Shown: positions 20,001 to 27,704, counted from the first letter of the stretch. The stretch: 64,000 nt of DNA from Bernardetia sp. ABR2-2B (GCF_037126435.1 NZ_CP147020.1:4725001-4789000), one strand, 5' to 3'. Made by a program: numbers and translations. The notes: generated from the letters alone by a model not told the origin.

Positions 20001-21399
20001 AGAAAAACAGAAAGGTAAAAAAGGAGGTTCTTCTGGTGGAGGGGCAGCCGAGGGAGCTGTTAAAGCACTGCTTTCTGTCAAGCGAATAACCTTTAATTAT
20101 TCCATCAATGGAAATACGATGCTTCCAAATCTTTTGACAACACCAACTTACTTAGGACTAGACCAAAACTTTGCAGCCCCTGGATTGCCGTTTGTTTTGG
20201 GAAGTCAGAGTAGAGATAACATTTTGGATATGGCAAATAATGGCTATTTATCAAGGTCGGCAGCACAGACAAATCCGATTGTTCAAGACCAATCCAAAAC
20301 GCTAAGTTTGCGAATAGATATAGAGCCATTAAAGGACTTTCAGTTACAGGTAGAAGGACAACGAACGCAAGGCGCAAATTATTCAGAAGTGCTGCGTTAC
20401 GACCCTTTTACAGATGATTATATTTCAGAAACTGCTGTAAGAACAGGTAATTATAATATTTCGTATTTTAGTTTATCAACTGCTTTTACAAGTGATGATG
20501 AGTTTGGAAATTCTCCTTTGTTTGATGATTTTATTGCAAATAGAGCAACCGTAAAAAGTGCTTTAGATGCCGAAAATGCAGCAGGAGATTATGATATTGG
20601 TTCGCAAGATGTTTTGATTCCTTCGTTCTTGTCTGCTTATTCAGGTAGAAGTACGACCTCCGAATTTCCACGTATTCCGTTACCAAATTGGCGTTTGACT
20701 TATAATGGTCTTACCAATTTAGCGATATTCAAAGACCGTTTCCGTTCTATTAGCATTACACATGGCTATCAATCTACGTATGCTGTGGGTAGTTATACGT
20801 CTTCACTTTTATATGATTTCTCTTATCTGAATTTGGGAATAACAGAATATAATGTTCCTTTAGCAGACCTCATTGACCCAGAAACTGGAAACTTACAGCC
20901 TGTTTTTGTCGTCAATCAAGTGAGTATTACGGAGCGTTTTAGTCCACTTATCGGAATTAATATTCGTACAAATAATGATATTACCTTCCGTTTCAATTTC
21001 AATAAAGACCGTACACTTTTACTGAATCTTTCCAACTCACAACTTGCCGAGCAGAAAAATAATGATTTTGTTTTTGATGTTGGCTTTGTTAGAAAAGGCG
21101 TAAAAATTCCATTTACCGATGTAGTTTTGAAAAATGATTTGACGTTCCGTTGTGCCGTAACACTTAGAGATACAAAAGTGATTCAGCGTAAAATAGATAC
21201 TGACGGAACACAAGACAGCGATTTTACAGGTGGTAATTTCAATTTACAGTTCAAACCAACACTTGCCTACATGGTCAATCAGCGTGTGAATTTGACTGCT
21301 TATTTTGATAGAGCTATCAACCGTCCACGACTGAGTAATTCATTTCCAAGATATAATACTGCTTTTGGTGTGCAGGTAAGGTTTAATTTGGCGCAGTAG
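14011..21399 (+). CDS. sprA: Gliding motility / T9SS translocon protein SprA
   Basis: 2462 residues, the size expected for SprA (Sov), the giant outer-membrane beta-barrel that is the protein-conducting channel of the type IX secretion system. A signal peptide ends in VFAQ near residue 46. Family features include LFDFGGKWQ-like strands after a GDKIEIQPTGS segment, YVDDFESSEIPYDL near residue 845 and long barrel repeats ending in RFNLAQ. An unusual Lys/Arg-rich, low-complexity stretch lies at about residues 1900-2010, ending in KKGGSSGGG. It has its own promoter candidates and a strong terminator. The ATG at 14011 is the first plausible start. Confidence 0.95.
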   Translation: MQRTHFAQPVYNLLSANSTYFRFLIRITTLVVFCGTSTFVNSVFAQDTTVVNNIDSLLFYDQQLKSNANEGETQNPILEPDLSSPLLQLPDPRSLDAVYRLDETGEFYDVLRRDGPNSYTPLGRISVEDYTKLKTYYDDVAYYKEKIQEESEEQAATTSSVPKIEVALPSGLGRVLGGDKIEIQPTGSVLLDFGGKWQRIDNPQIPIRQQRNGGINFDQRIQFSILGKLGEKMQLNANFDTKAAFQFENRFNQGYTGYEEDIVQQVQFGNVSLATSNTLITGSQNLMGVTTRLRFGKLWLNTLIANQRGVSESITIRNGAQGQEFEIRADQYEANQHFFLAQFFRDNYEEALRAVPSIVSGVNITRVEVYVTNRNNDTQTLRNIVGFQDLGEGAPYRERFNGTGGAARNGANNLFEQVKDLTRTPDQLTQVLESGAFNLENGTDYSFLRSARKLSNNEFTFHPQLGYISLQQPLRNDEILAVAYEYTFNGQVFKVGELTEDYQNRDANAVIFMKLLSPPTIRTDLPLWDLMMKNIYSLQATQLRPENFQLQVIYRDDITGIDNPSLHEGRRTEDVPLVQITNLDRLNPNLDPQVDGNFDFLENITVQSDQARIIFPVVEPFGDKLLEFFDPVDEVQFIDKYVFNELYDGTQADAEFLVSKSKYFLKGSYQSAGGNEVVLPGINISEGSVMVRAGSVMLSEGADYTVDYQFGRVRILNEGVLASGKDITIQYERADLFSVQQRNIMGLDAEYILNKDVKFSATLLHLNERPIITRVTTGLEPVRNTMIGTTASIQKESGFLTRMVDAIPGLDTKEKSTFTFRGEYAQLIPGENNVIKRNGGEAASYVDDFESSEIPYDLTRQPLTWKLGSTPQLFRPETGFDGLNYSYKRAKLSWHTVDVTAFFVSGITNQVPDNITDEDKQNHYVRQVEFNEIFQQRDNQQINPPETTFDLAYYPSYPGQYNYNPELNVDGTLRNPRENFASITKGITYNVDFDNINIQYIEFWLMDPFIQGQNGRVETPDGAGVSNTTGGKFYINLGNISEDVIPDRRHGFENGLPVTDADLNDVEETEWGRVTTQQFLTDAFSAEDGARERQDVGLDGLDDEAERFQFRDYLAAVQPRLSATAFQRLQADPSKDNFRYYLGGDQDDANRKILGRYFDFNGMEGNSPENAGTASATTLPDNEDLNRDNTLSDLDGYYQYELDLRPNQLENNRYVVDKVTVDRNGDQVNWYQFRIPIREFDDKIGSIDGFKSIRFIRLFMTDWEQPVVMRMAHFQFVGAQWRPYFASLQDEGLSRPVEPYDPNFVISTVNIEENGSDAGASSNGISYSVPPNFQRDTDPTSITQARLNEQSLQLCVEDLQDGDSRAAFKNIIYDFVFYKRIKMFLHANSATAQNGEVTAFLRLGTDFKENYYEIEVPLTMSAAGSSLPNQIWLQENEIDLPFDALYDTKTERNASGLSVRVPYERIFEKYKLRVVGNPDLSSVQLIMIGVRNPKTTDEQPKSVCVWANELRVTDFNLEGGWATNLQLQTQLADFATVNAALRYSTPFFGGIQDRISDRTRETSLFYDVSAATQLDKIFLNRLGISLPLFVGYEQTRITPLFNPLDPDIRLERSLETSFDNEDARQDYRNLVQDRLTRRSINLTNIRKQRVNPDAKEDFWDIENFAASVSYTDSKRTNIRLATDELRETKVGLVYNYGFDVKPFEPFKKNELLNAPYLKFIRDFNFNYLPNNITVAGQVNRRFLKTQYRNAQLTTDGVLPFFQKSFFFDRNYTVQWNFTKSLLADYNATASAIIDEPAGELNTQEKRDSVWSNVQDLGRMKFFSQATTLNYRVPLDKFPAIDFLNADIRRSSNYTWTANAVGVADTLGNMARSSSQFLVNGQIDMQKLYNKSPYLREVTAPKRKGRNNQNNATSRPTASPKQKRLEYRIKKSRDKKARKNKVRNIKLDRLVDSVLVDSVMIAQIDSTKEEKINEKYDKKVAKLDKRQQRIEEKLKAEKEKQKGKKGGSSGGGAAEGAVKALLSVKRITFNYSINGNTMLPNLLTTPTYLGLDQNFAAPGLPFVLGSQSRDNILDMANNGYLSRSAAQTNPIVQDQSKTLSLRIDIEPLKDFQLQVEGQRTQGANYSEVLRYDPFTDDYISETAVRTGNYNISYFSLSTAFTSDDEFGNSPLFDDFIANRATVKSALDAENAAGDYDIGSQDVLIPSFLSAYSGRSTTSEFPRIPLPNWRLTYNGLTNLAIFKDRFRSISITHGYQSTYAVGSYTSSLLYDFSYLNLGITEYNVPLADLIDPETGNLQPVFVVNQVSITERFSPLIGINIRTNNDITFRFNFNKDRTLLLNLSNSQLAEQKNNDFVFDVGFVRKGVKIPFTDVVLKNDLTFRCAVTLRDTKVIQRKIDTDGTQDSDFTGGNFNLQFKPTLAYMVNQRVNLTAYFDRAINRPRLSNSFPRYNTAFGVQVRFNLAQ

Positions 21400-21410
21400 G
21401 TTTTTGTTTG

Positions 21411-21446
21411 TTTTCGTGTTCTGTGGTACACAGAACACGAAAAATA
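21411..21446 (+). terminator. sprA terminator
   Basis: A perfect 15-bp stem (21411-21425 with 21429-21443) closing a GTA loop. The arms start TTTTCGTGTTCTG and end CAGAACACGAAAA. It begins 12 bases after the sprA stop. Its right arm, GTGGTACACAGAACAC (21423-21438), recurs with one change at 22187-22202. Confidence 0.8.
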
Positions 21447-21485
21447 AAACTTTACAATATAAATGAACTATTTTTAAGTAAGAAA

Positions 21486-22151
21486 ATGAATGATTCAGAT
21501 AAAGATAGAATTCTAAACTTTTTATTAGGCAATGAAAGTATTTCAGAATTCGAACATTGGCTTTATAACACATCTGATTTAGAATCAAGAATTGGAAATG
21601 AGTTATACTTCGATTTAATAGACTTTAATTATCAAAGTAATGACATAATTCATAGGCTAAAGAAAACTATCATAGACAAGTATATAACAGACGAAGAGTT
21701 CAAAACTTTTAAATACTATTCTATACTGAAAAAGGCTGGATGGCTTGAAGGAAGAAAAATTGAAGTGAAAAAGACAGGTTTTCCTGAAACTATTAATGTG
21801 AAACACGCTATCAAAATAATTGAAGAATTTGGAGGTTTGAGTTTCCCTTCAATAAATGAAGTTGATTATTGGATTCCTAGTTCAGTAGACTTTTCGGAGT
21901 CACTTAGTATAGAAGATATGAGTGAGTATGGAGTAAATAAGAATCTAATCTGTTTTGCCTCAGCTGATGATCTGAATGTAAACCTGTATGTTGATGAAAG
22001 TAATAAATTCTACCAATTAGATAATATTGCAAGTGTAAATTTATATGAATATAAAGGATATAATTTTGAGGAAATGATGAGGTCTCTTTTAGGAATTGAA
22101 GATAATATAGATAATTTTCGAATAATTGGAAGAAAATATCAAGAACCTTAA
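21486..22151 (+). CDS. Putative SUKH-type immunity protein
   Basis: 221 residues from ATG 21486. An upstream in-frame ATG at 21408 would place the start within the sprA terminator. The N-terminal part (FLLGNESISEFEHWLY) resembles a domain often seen in immunity proteins. The C-terminal 150 residues have the SUKH-3 look: K-K-A-G-W-L-E-G-R, then IIEEFGGLSFPS. SUKH proteins usually neutralise toxins from polymorphic-toxin or contact-dependent systems. No toxin gene is nearby, so this would be an orphan. It is bounded by near-identical 16-nt repeats. Family assignment is by motif only. Confidence 0.6.
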   Translation: MNDSDKDRILNFLLGNESISEFEHWLYNTSDLESRIGNELYFDLIDFNYQSNDIIHRLKKTIIDKYITDEEFKTFKYYSILKKAGWLEGRKIEVKKTGFPETINVKHAIKIIEEFGGLSFPSINEVDYWIPSSVDFSESLSIEDMSEYGVNKNLICFASADDLNVNLYVDESNKFYQLDNIASVNLYEYKGYNFEEMMRSLLGIEDNIDNFRIIGRKYQEP

Positions 22152-22186
22152 TTTGAAGGGACTTAATCAATTCCTTTCTGTATTTT

Positions 22187-22202
22187 GTGGCACACAGAAC
22201 AC
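22187..22202 (+). repeat. Second copy of the sprA terminator arm
   Basis: GTGGCACACAGAACAC matches 21423-21438 at 15 of 16 bases in direct orientation. The two copies bracket the SUKH-like gene. TTCTGT at 22177-22182 can pair with ACAGAA, giving a weak hairpin. Confidence 0.8.
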
Positions 22203-22237
22203 TCATACCAAAATATCAACACCATAAATAAACAGAA

Positions 22238-22315
22238 ATGAATATGTTTCATCGTCCTAGAAAATCAAAAATGGTTTTGGATGAAGTTTATTTTTGGACA
22301 CATATGATAAAGTAA
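22238..22315 (+). pseudogene. N-terminal stub of a RAYT-type transposase
   Basis: A 25-residue frame MNMFHRPRKSK...VYFWTHMIK followed by TAA. The YFWT-x-x-I pattern resembles the first beta strand of the Y1 transposase fold, seen as GFFTVTILKW in the intact transposase at 32.9 kb. A BIME-like palindrome follows 11 bases later, the place where such transposase genes usually sit. Likely a remnant after deletion of the rest; too short to be certain. Confidence 0.4.
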
Positions 22316-22326
22316 TTTTTTCTTTC

Positions 22327-22408
22327 CCTAAACGACGGCTTCACGCCTCGTTTACGGTTCGTATTTCTTATCTTCAACCGTCGTTTAGGCTTATAGCCGT
22401 AAACGAGG
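22327..22408. repeat. BIME-like double palindrome (copy 2)
   Basis: Arms in A-B-A'-B' order, both perfect 12-mers: CCTAAACGACGG (22327-22338) with CCGTCGTTTAGG (22378-22389), and CCTCGTTTACGG (22346-22357) with CCGTAAACGAGG (22397-22408). Locally, TAAACGA-C-GGC pairs with GCC-TCGTTTA and TCGTTTAGGC with GCC-G-TAAACGA, giving two hairpins with 5-nt loops and one unpaired base each. Sequence and plan match 8602-8684. Confidence 0.88.
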
Positions 22409-22420
22409 ATTTATCTTCTT

Positions 22421-22450
22421 AAACTACGGTTTCACGTCTGTTTTATGGTT
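22421..22450. repeat. Decayed third REP-like unit
   Basis: This stretch aligns without gaps to 22330-22359 (both start AAAC, contain TTCACG and end GGTT), with about seven changes in 30 bases that weaken the hairpin. It ends 14 bases before the ATG of the 3D-domain gene. Confidence 0.7.
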
Positions 22451-22464
22451 AATCAAACCAAATT

Positions 22465-23217
22465 ATGAAAATACTAAGTTTTTGTGCGATGATAGTTTTC
22501 CTGTTGTCTTCATTAAATTTCTGCCTAAATAAGCAGCCTTTATCTTATCAAAAACTCTCAAAAAAAATCACTCAAACAGATAAAGTCTTAGATTCCTTAA
22601 CTTTATGGGCTACCTATTATTACATTCCAACTATTGAGTACAAAGAAAACGGCATTGATTTTTTAGATAAAAATAAGAAACCTTTAGGTATAAAAGTAGA
22701 TTCTTGTGATTGGTGCAAGGCGTGTATAGAAGGCACAGTAAAAGTCCGAAAAGATGGAAAAATCATTACACTAAATTATGAAACTCGTTCGGATTCCTTA
22801 CAATATGATTGTAGAAAGTGTGAAAAATATAAAGATTATACAGGCTATGAAAAAACTGGACAAGTATTGTGGAGCAAAACAGACAGAGGTGCAAAAGGAG
22901 TGCAAGAATATAGGTTAGTTCCCTTCAAGTCAATTGCTGTCGATAGTGCAGTTATTCCTTATGGCAGTACATTATTTATTCCACAAGCAAAAGGTATAGA
23001 ATATACAGGTACAGATAAATCTAAAAAAATACACGATGGATATTTTTTTGCAGCCGATGCTGGTAGCAAAATCAAAGGAAATCATATAGATATTTTTATC
23101 GGAACAGCTACTGAAAGTCCTTTCTCTTTTATAAAGTCAGATAGTTTGGGTACGTTTAAAGCTTATTTTATTAGTGACTCAGTAGCTCAAGAAAAATTAT
23201 TGCAAATTCATAAATAA
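22465..23217 (+). CDS. 3D domain-containing exported protein
   Basis: 250 residues. The N-terminus (MKILSFCAMIVFLLSSLNFC) is a signal peptide, possibly lipid-modified at the second Cys. The C-terminal third carries the 3D (three-Asp) fold of the MltA/RlpA double-psi barrel group: IPYGSTLFIP, then FFAADAGSKIKGNHIDIFIG. Such proteins act on or bind peptidoglycan. Two C-x2-C pairs in the middle (CDWCKAC and CRKC) are an unusual addition that could bind metal. The promoter region has been invaded by REP-like hairpins. Confidence 0.78.
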   Translation: MKILSFCAMIVFLLSSLNFCLNKQPLSYQKLSKKITQTDKVLDSLTLWATYYYIPTIEYKENGIDFLDKNKKPLGIKVDSCDWCKACIEGTVKVRKDGKIITLNYETRSDSLQYDCRKCEKYKDYTGYEKTGQVLWSKTDRGAKGVQEYRLVPFKSIAVDSAVIPYGSTLFIPQAKGIEYTGTDKSKKIHDGYFFAADAGSKIKGNHIDIFIGTATESPFSFIKSDSLGTFKAYFISDSVAQEKLLQIHK

Positions 23218-23267
23218 CTTATGAATCAATTTTAATTAGTAAAATCTAAAAAAGATGTTGAAAACAA

Positions 23268-23302
23268 AAAAGTCATTTCCAAAAATAGAAAATGACTTTT
23301 AT
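23268..23302. terminator. Bidirectional terminator
   Basis: AAAAGTCATTT (23268-23278) pairs with AAATGACTTTT (23290-23300), 11 bp, between the convergent 3D-domain gene and the lipoprotein gene. Confidence 0.75.
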
Positions 23303-23323
23303 ATAACGTAAACTACAAATCAA

Positions 23324-24157
23324 TTAATTACAGTCATATTCATAAGTAGTTTCGTTATTAATTTGGTTGCCTGTTGAATCAAAACTCTGAGTAGATGCTA
23401 TCAAACCACCTTCTATTGTATTTACAGAGCGACTAGTAAATATTCCATCTGTTTCTATAAGGGTACTTTTTAAGGTACAATTCTCAAAAGTTTTTGTCGT
23501 TTTTTCTACTCCAAGTCCTTGTCCTCTAAGGTTTTCGTATGTTTTGATTTTCCACTCTCCTTCTGCTGTGTAATCAGAAAATGTAGTAAGGGAAGTTAGG
23601 ATATTTCGTTGATAGTCTGATTCTTTTATTAAGTTTCCATTTAAATCATACTCCAGTTCTTTATGAGCAACTATTTCATCTTGTAAATTATAAAAATCTT
23701 GTCGTATAGGCTTATCTAATGTTTCATAAGAGTATAAACTGTATGCAACTATGTCATTATTATTACCATAACTGGTGCTTTTTATTACTCGTTCTGGAAT
23801 GGAAGTATCGTACTCGTATGTAATTTTTGAGTTGTTCGAACCTCCATTGAATGTATTGGTAGTAAAAGTTTCAATCAGACGAGCTTGATTATCATATCGA
23901 TTCGTTACTCTTATAGAAGTATTACTGACAAGAATATCCCAATAAGTTTCGGAAAGCAATTTTTTACCTCCTTCTATAACATAGCTTTGACTGATAATTT
24001 GCTGTTCTATTCCGTTTTCAGCGTAGGTTGTTTTGGTTAGAGAACAATCTGTTCTTCCACAGGGAGAGTGATCTTCTTCATTTTTACAAGATGAAACGAA
24101 CAATAATAAAAATAAACCTAAAACAAAAAAAATATATTTTTTCTTTGAATAATTCAT
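23324..24157 (-). CDS. Lipoprotein with YD-like repeats
   Basis: 277 residues. Signal peptide with lipobox VSSC (Cys near residue 24) and a polar K-N-E-E-D start to the mature protein. The body repeats short beta units of the type Y-D-x-x-x-R/N-L-I (NRYDNQARLIETF, LEYDLNGNLIKES, ITYEYDTS), like isolated RHS/YD repeats, and ends TTYEYDCN. Probably a surface lipoprotein; ligand unknown. Monocistronic. Confidence 0.75.
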   Translation of the reverse strand: MNYSKKKYIFFVLGLFLLLFVSSCKNEEDHSPCGRTDCSLTKTTYAENGIEQQIISQSYVIEGGKKLLSETYWDILVSNTSIRVTNRYDNQARLIETFTTNTFNGGSNNSKITYEYDTSIPERVIKSTSYGNNNDIVAYSLYSYETLDKPIRQDFYNLQDEIVAHKELEYDLNGNLIKESDYQRNILTSLTTFSDYTAEGEWKIKTYENLRGQGLGVEKTTKTFENCTLKSTLIETDGIFTSRSVNTIEGGLIASTQSFDSTGNQINNETTYEYDCN

Positions 24158-24308
24158 AGAAATAAAGTTGAGTTAATTAATAATTAAAAAATATAAAACT
24201 ATGTAAATTTATTTCATTGAATTTTTTATACTCTCACTTATTTTAAAGTGTAATAACGTATTTTCTGATAGTTATTGTATCTGAAAGTAAAATAATTATA
24301 TATTCTAT

Positions 24309-24911
24309 TTACTCTTTATTCAACTTCTGAATAACTTTTATATTCGGATTAATAGCAGTAATAGAAACTTCTTTTTCTCCTTCCAAAATATAAAATAAAT
24401 AAGAACTATTCTGACCTACTACATAAACATCTTTTTTAAAGTCATTTATAAAAGTAACACGATGATTGATTTTGAGGTCTTGATTTTTTATTCTCTTTCG
24501 TACACTTGTTCCTCTACCAATTCCTAGTCCTACAAACATACAAAATATGAAAAACAGCATAAACGGTAGTCCTTTATTTTTCTTTATTGATTCTATGGTT
24601 TTATCTGACTTTTCTACACTTTTTGAAATACTATACCATTTCTTGTTTCTGTATTTCTTATGAAACTTTGGCATAAATACATTGATATAAAAATGAGAAA
24701 ATATAATTACGCCGACAAAGAAAATAAATAATAACCAACTTTGAGTGAGAATATTTACAGGACTCAAAAGAATATCTGAAATAGCTGAATAGTTTAGAAT
24801 ATCGACATCTAAAAACCTAAAGTAAATCACATCACTAATTATTCCTAACACAATCAAATAGATATAGCCAAGTGATAAATATTCTTGTAAAGTGAGTTTT
24901 TCTTTGAACAT
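24309..24911 (-). CDS. Uncharacterised membrane protein
   Basis: 200 residues, not recognised. Hydrophobic segments lie near residues 12-30 (YLSLGYIYLIVLGIISDVI), 48-75 (LSPVNILTQSWLLFIFFVGVIIF) and 115-130 (PFMLFFIFCMFVGLGI), with a basic loop between them. The C-terminal 60 residues are a small soluble domain (LKINHRVTFIND...ITAINPNIKV). It sits downstream of trpB on the same strand, but a strong terminator separates them. Confidence 0.65.
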   Translation of the reverse strand: MFKEKLTLQEYLSLGYIYLIVLGIISDVIYFRFLDVDILNYSAISDILLSPVNILTQSWLLFIFFVGVIIFSHFYINVFMPKFHKKYRNKKWYSISKSVEKSDKTIESIKKNKGLPFMLFFIFCMFVGLGIGRGTSVRKRIKNQDLKINHRVTFINDFKKDVYVVGQNSSYLFYILEGEKEVSITAINPNIKVIQKLNKE

Positions 24912-24955
24912 AGTTTTTAAAGTAAAGGTAAGTTTTATTAATCAAAAGTAAATAT

Positions 24956-25001
24956 AAAAACCCTAATCTTCTGCTTTTTGGCAAGAATACTAGGGTTTTT
25001 T
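24956..25001 (-). terminator. trpB terminator
   Basis: AAAAACCCTA (24956-24965) pairs with TAGGGTTTTT (24991-25000), a perfect 10-bp stem 32 bases beyond the trpB stop, with T-runs on the minus strand. Confidence 0.75.
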
Positions 25002-25032
25002 GTAAATGTTATGAAGTAGTATTTTTTAGAGT

Positions 25033-26292
25033 TTATTTATCCAAATATTTTGCATAGGTACTCAAATCTTTATCTCCTCTTCCTGAGAGATTAATAATAA
25101 CTACTTTTTTATCAAAATCTTTATCATCTTCTTTCAAGTTATTCAAAACAGCTAATGCATGAGCTGATTCTATGGCTGGAATAATTCCTTCCAAAAGAGC
25201 TAATTCTTTACCTGCACTCATCGCTTCATCATCTGTAACTGAATAAAATATTGCTCTTTTGCTATCTGCCAAATAGGCATGTAAAGCTCCAATACCGGGG
25301 TAATCCAAACCTGCCGAAATAGAATAAGGCTCTACTACTTGTCCGTCATTAGTTTGCATCAAAAGCGTTTTACTTCCGTGCAATACTCCTAATGTTCCAC
25401 AAGCGATTGTTGCAGCTGTTTCGCCACTAGAAATACCCATTCCTGCTGCTTCTGCACCAATCAGTTGAACATCTTTTTCATCAATATAATGATAAAATGC
25501 ACCTGCTGCGTTGCTTCCACCACCCACACAAGCAATTACATAATCTGGGTTTGGTGTACCCTCTTTTTCTGTAAGCTGGTTTCTCATCTCTTCACTAATC
25601 ACAGATTGAAACCAAGCCACCATTTCTGGATAAGGATGAGGACCAACTACAGAACCAATAATATAATGCGTATCAACAGGATTATTTATCCAATAGCGCA
25701 TCGCTTCGTTGGTTGCATCTTTTAATGTTTTACTTCCTGATGTAGCTGGACGAACTTCTGCACCGAGCATTTTCATTCGCTGTACGTTTGGCTGTTGTCT
25801 TTCAATATCTATTTCACCCATAAAAACAATACATTCCATTCCCATCAGAGCGCAAACGGTTGCTGTTGCTACTCCGTGCTGTCCTGCACCTGTTTCGGCT
25901 ACAATTTTATTTTTGCTTAACTTTTTTGCTAAAAGAACTTGTCCGACAGTATTATTTACCTTGTGTGCGCCTGTGTGATTGAGATCTTCACGTTTTAAAT
26001 AAATTTTTGCGCCATATTTTTGAGATAAACGATTGGCAAGGTAAAGAGGTGTAGGTCTGCCTACATAATCCCTTAATAAATGTTGAAATTCCTTTTTAAA
26101 TTCTTCATCGTTTTGTAAAGCATAATAGGCTTTTTCGATTTCTTCAATATTTGGATACAACATTTCTGGAATATATGCACCTCCAAATTGCCCATAATAT
26201 CCCTTTTCGTCAGCAATTTTAGAGCGTAAAACTGTTTTTTGTATGCCTTGAGGTTCTGACTTCTTTATGAGTGCTTCTGTTTGATTTATCAT
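25033..26292 (-). CDS. trpB: Tryptophan synthase beta chain
   Basis: 419 residues. Converts indole plus serine to tryptophan using PLP. Visible: [10 protein letters not shown] near residue 35, the PLP lysine in HTGAHKVNN (Lys 111), the AETGAGQHG loop, and the phosphate-binding GGGSNAAG. Normal TrpB1 length with about 20 extra N-terminal residues. No other trp gene is adjacent, so the pathway genes are dispersed or trpB is separated from trpA outside the window. Terminators flank it on both sides, so it is its own unit. Confidence 0.97.
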   Translation of the reverse strand: MINQTEALIKKSEPQGIQKTVLRSKIADEKGYYGQFGGAYIPEMLYPNIEEIEKAYYALQNDEEFKKEFQHLLRDYVGRPTPLYLANRLSQKYGAKIYLKREDLNHTGAHKVNNTVGQVLLAKKLSKNKIVAETGAGQHGVATATVCALMGMECIVFMGEIDIERQQPNVQRMKMLGAEVRPATSGSKTLKDATNEAMRYWINNPVDTHYIIGSVVGPHPYPEMVAWFQSVISEEMRNQLTEKEGTPNPDYVIACVGGGSNAAGAFYHYIDEKDVQLIGAEAAGMGISSGETAATIACGTLGVLHGSKTLLMQTNDGQVVEPYSISAGLDYPGIGALHAYLADSKRAIFYSVTDDEAMSAGKELALLEGIIPAIESAHALAVLNNLKEDDKDFDKKVVIINLSGRGDKDLSTYAKYLDK

Positions 26293-26477
26293 TATATGAG
26301 TATATTCTTAGGTAGAAAGTAGTTTTGATTAAAGTATATTGTCTTCCTAATTTTATATTGAATAGTATTTGATGTTAAATAGAATATCTATTCAGACCTA
26401 AATTTACAAACTATTCTTTAGATTGTCTTCTTTTATAATCTATCTGTACTCAAATTATGTTTTGTAAGAATAGAATA

Positions 26478-26520
26478 AAAGCTAACAAGTACGTGGTTCT
26501 AGTTTGGCGTTAGCTTTAAT
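26478..26520 (-). terminator. purN terminator
   Basis: AAAGCTAAC (26478-26486) pairs with GTTAGCTTT (26509-26517), a 9-bp stem between the purN stop and the trpB promoter region. Confidence 0.65.
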
Positions 26521-26547
26521 TTTTTTAATTGCTAGTAAACTTATTAT

Positions 26548-27156
26548 CTATTCCTCTTCTGTAATTTCCTTTGTCTGTTTTTCCTTTTGACGAATTTCTT
26601 CAACTAATTCTTCTATAATTAGGGGATAATAAAGATGCTCTAGAGCGTGGATTTTGTGGGCTAGTATTTCGGCTGTATCTTTTGGTTCTATATTTACTTT
26701 TTCTTGAAAAATAATCTGTCCTTCATCATATTTTTCATTTACCATATGAATTGTAATACCTGATTGTGTTTCCTTATTTTCTATGACAGCTTTATGTACG
26801 TTATCTCCATACATTCCTTTTCCTCCATATTTGGGAAGAAGAGCAGGGTGAATATTGACTATCTTATTAGGAAAAGTAGTTACAAAGTTGGAAGGAATTA
26901 GCCACATAAAACCAGCTAAAATAATCAAATCAATTTCTTTACACTTCAAAAAATTGAGTACACTTTCCGTTTTATAGAGTTCATTCTTTTCAAAAACAGC
27001 TACCTCTACGCCTAACCTTTTGGCTCTTTCAATAACAAAAGCATTTGCATTATTAGACAATACTACAAAAGAAACATCTTTTTGTAATTTGAAATGTTCG
27101 ATAATTTTTGCAGCATTTGAGCCATTACCTGAAGCAAAAATAGCAATTTGAATCAT
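26548..27156 (-). CDS. purN: Phosphoribosylglycinamide formyltransferase
   Basis: 202 residues. The third step of purine synthesis, formyl transfer from 10-formyl-THF to GAR. Motifs: FASGNGSNAAKI at the N-terminus, VNIHPALLPKYGGKGMYG with the catalytic N-I-H, and a second His in SGITIHMVNEKYDEGQII. It ends in a short charged tail. No other pur gene is adjacent. Confidence 0.95.
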   Translation of the reverse strand: MIQIAIFASGNGSNAAKIIEHFKLQKDVSFVVLSNNANAFVIERAKRLGVEVAVFEKNELYKTESVLNFLKCKEIDLIILAGFMWLIPSNFVTTFPNKIVNIHPALLPKYGGKGMYGDNVHKAVIENKETQSGITIHMVNEKYDEGQIIFQEKVNIEPKDTAEILAHKIHALEHLYYPLIIEELVEEIRQKEKQTKEITEEE

Positions 27157-27433
27157 AAAAAATATAAGTGCAAACGAATGTAAAGTTACTCAATAAATCG
27201 TTTTATGTTTAGAAATTGAAATCAATTAATTTAAGGTATAAGTTGTAGGTATTTTATGTAATCTGAATAAGAATAATTTTTTGTCAAAATATTTTATCAT
27301 TTGAATAGCTTGGCTTACTTTATTGGTTACGAATAGAAAGTATTTTTTGTTTGATTATTAAATCACAAAACTATAAAAATATACTCAAGGGATATTATTT
27401 TAATAGACTAGACTGCTTCATAAAAAACAGCAA
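27157..27433. other. Gap upstream of purN, downstream of the tRNA-Asp terminator
   Basis: About 275 AT-rich bases; I see no gene, and no confident promoter for purN. Confidence 0.4.
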
Positions 27434-27470
27434 AAAAAAAGCCTTGTAGAAAACTCCACAAGACTTTTTT
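27434..27470 (-). terminator. tRNA-Asp operon terminator
   Basis: AAAGCCTTGTA (27438-27448) pairs with CACAAGACTTT (27457-27467) with two wobble pairs. On the minus strand it is followed by nine T, a classic intrinsic terminator 13 bases after the tRNA. Confidence 0.8.
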
Positions 27471-27479
27471 GATAAATGG

Positions 27480-27553
27480 CGGTCTGGACGGGACTCGAAC
27501 CCGCGACCCCATGCGTGACAGGCATGTATTCTAACCAACTGAACTACCAAACC
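27480..27553 (-). tRNA. tRNA-Asp (anticodon GTC), second copy
   Basis: On the minus strand a 74-nt cloverleaf begins GGTTTGGTAGTTCAG, has anticodon loop CTGTCAC (GTC), T arm GGGTTCGAGTCCC and discriminator G. Identical over its whole length to the copy at 27631-27704. Confidence 0.97.
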
Positions 27554-27630
27554 ATTTTTTGACTTTACTTTCTGAGTATTGAAAAATATTCAAGATAAAA
27601 TAAGATTTTTAAAAAAACATTCTAAATTAG

Positions 27631-27704
27631 CGGTCTGGACGGGACTCGAACCCGCGACCCCATGCGTGACAGGCATGTATTCTAACCAACTGAACTACCA
27701 AACC
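27631..27704 (-). tRNA. tRNA-Asp (anticodon GTC), first copy
   Basis: Same 74-nt sequence as 27480-27553, 77 bases upstream in the transcript. The pair is a tandem duplication sharing the promoter at 27879-27909 and one terminator. Confidence 0.97.

Noticed and set aside
19893-20377. Minus-strand genes opposite the basic part of sprA
   Set aside because: Open frames arise from the low-complexity Lys/Glu coding of SprA on the other strand.
27480-27704. Integrated element with a tRNA attachment-site duplication
   Set aside because: Both tRNA-Asp copies are complete and identical and only 77 bases apart, with no integrase; simple tandem duplication explains it.
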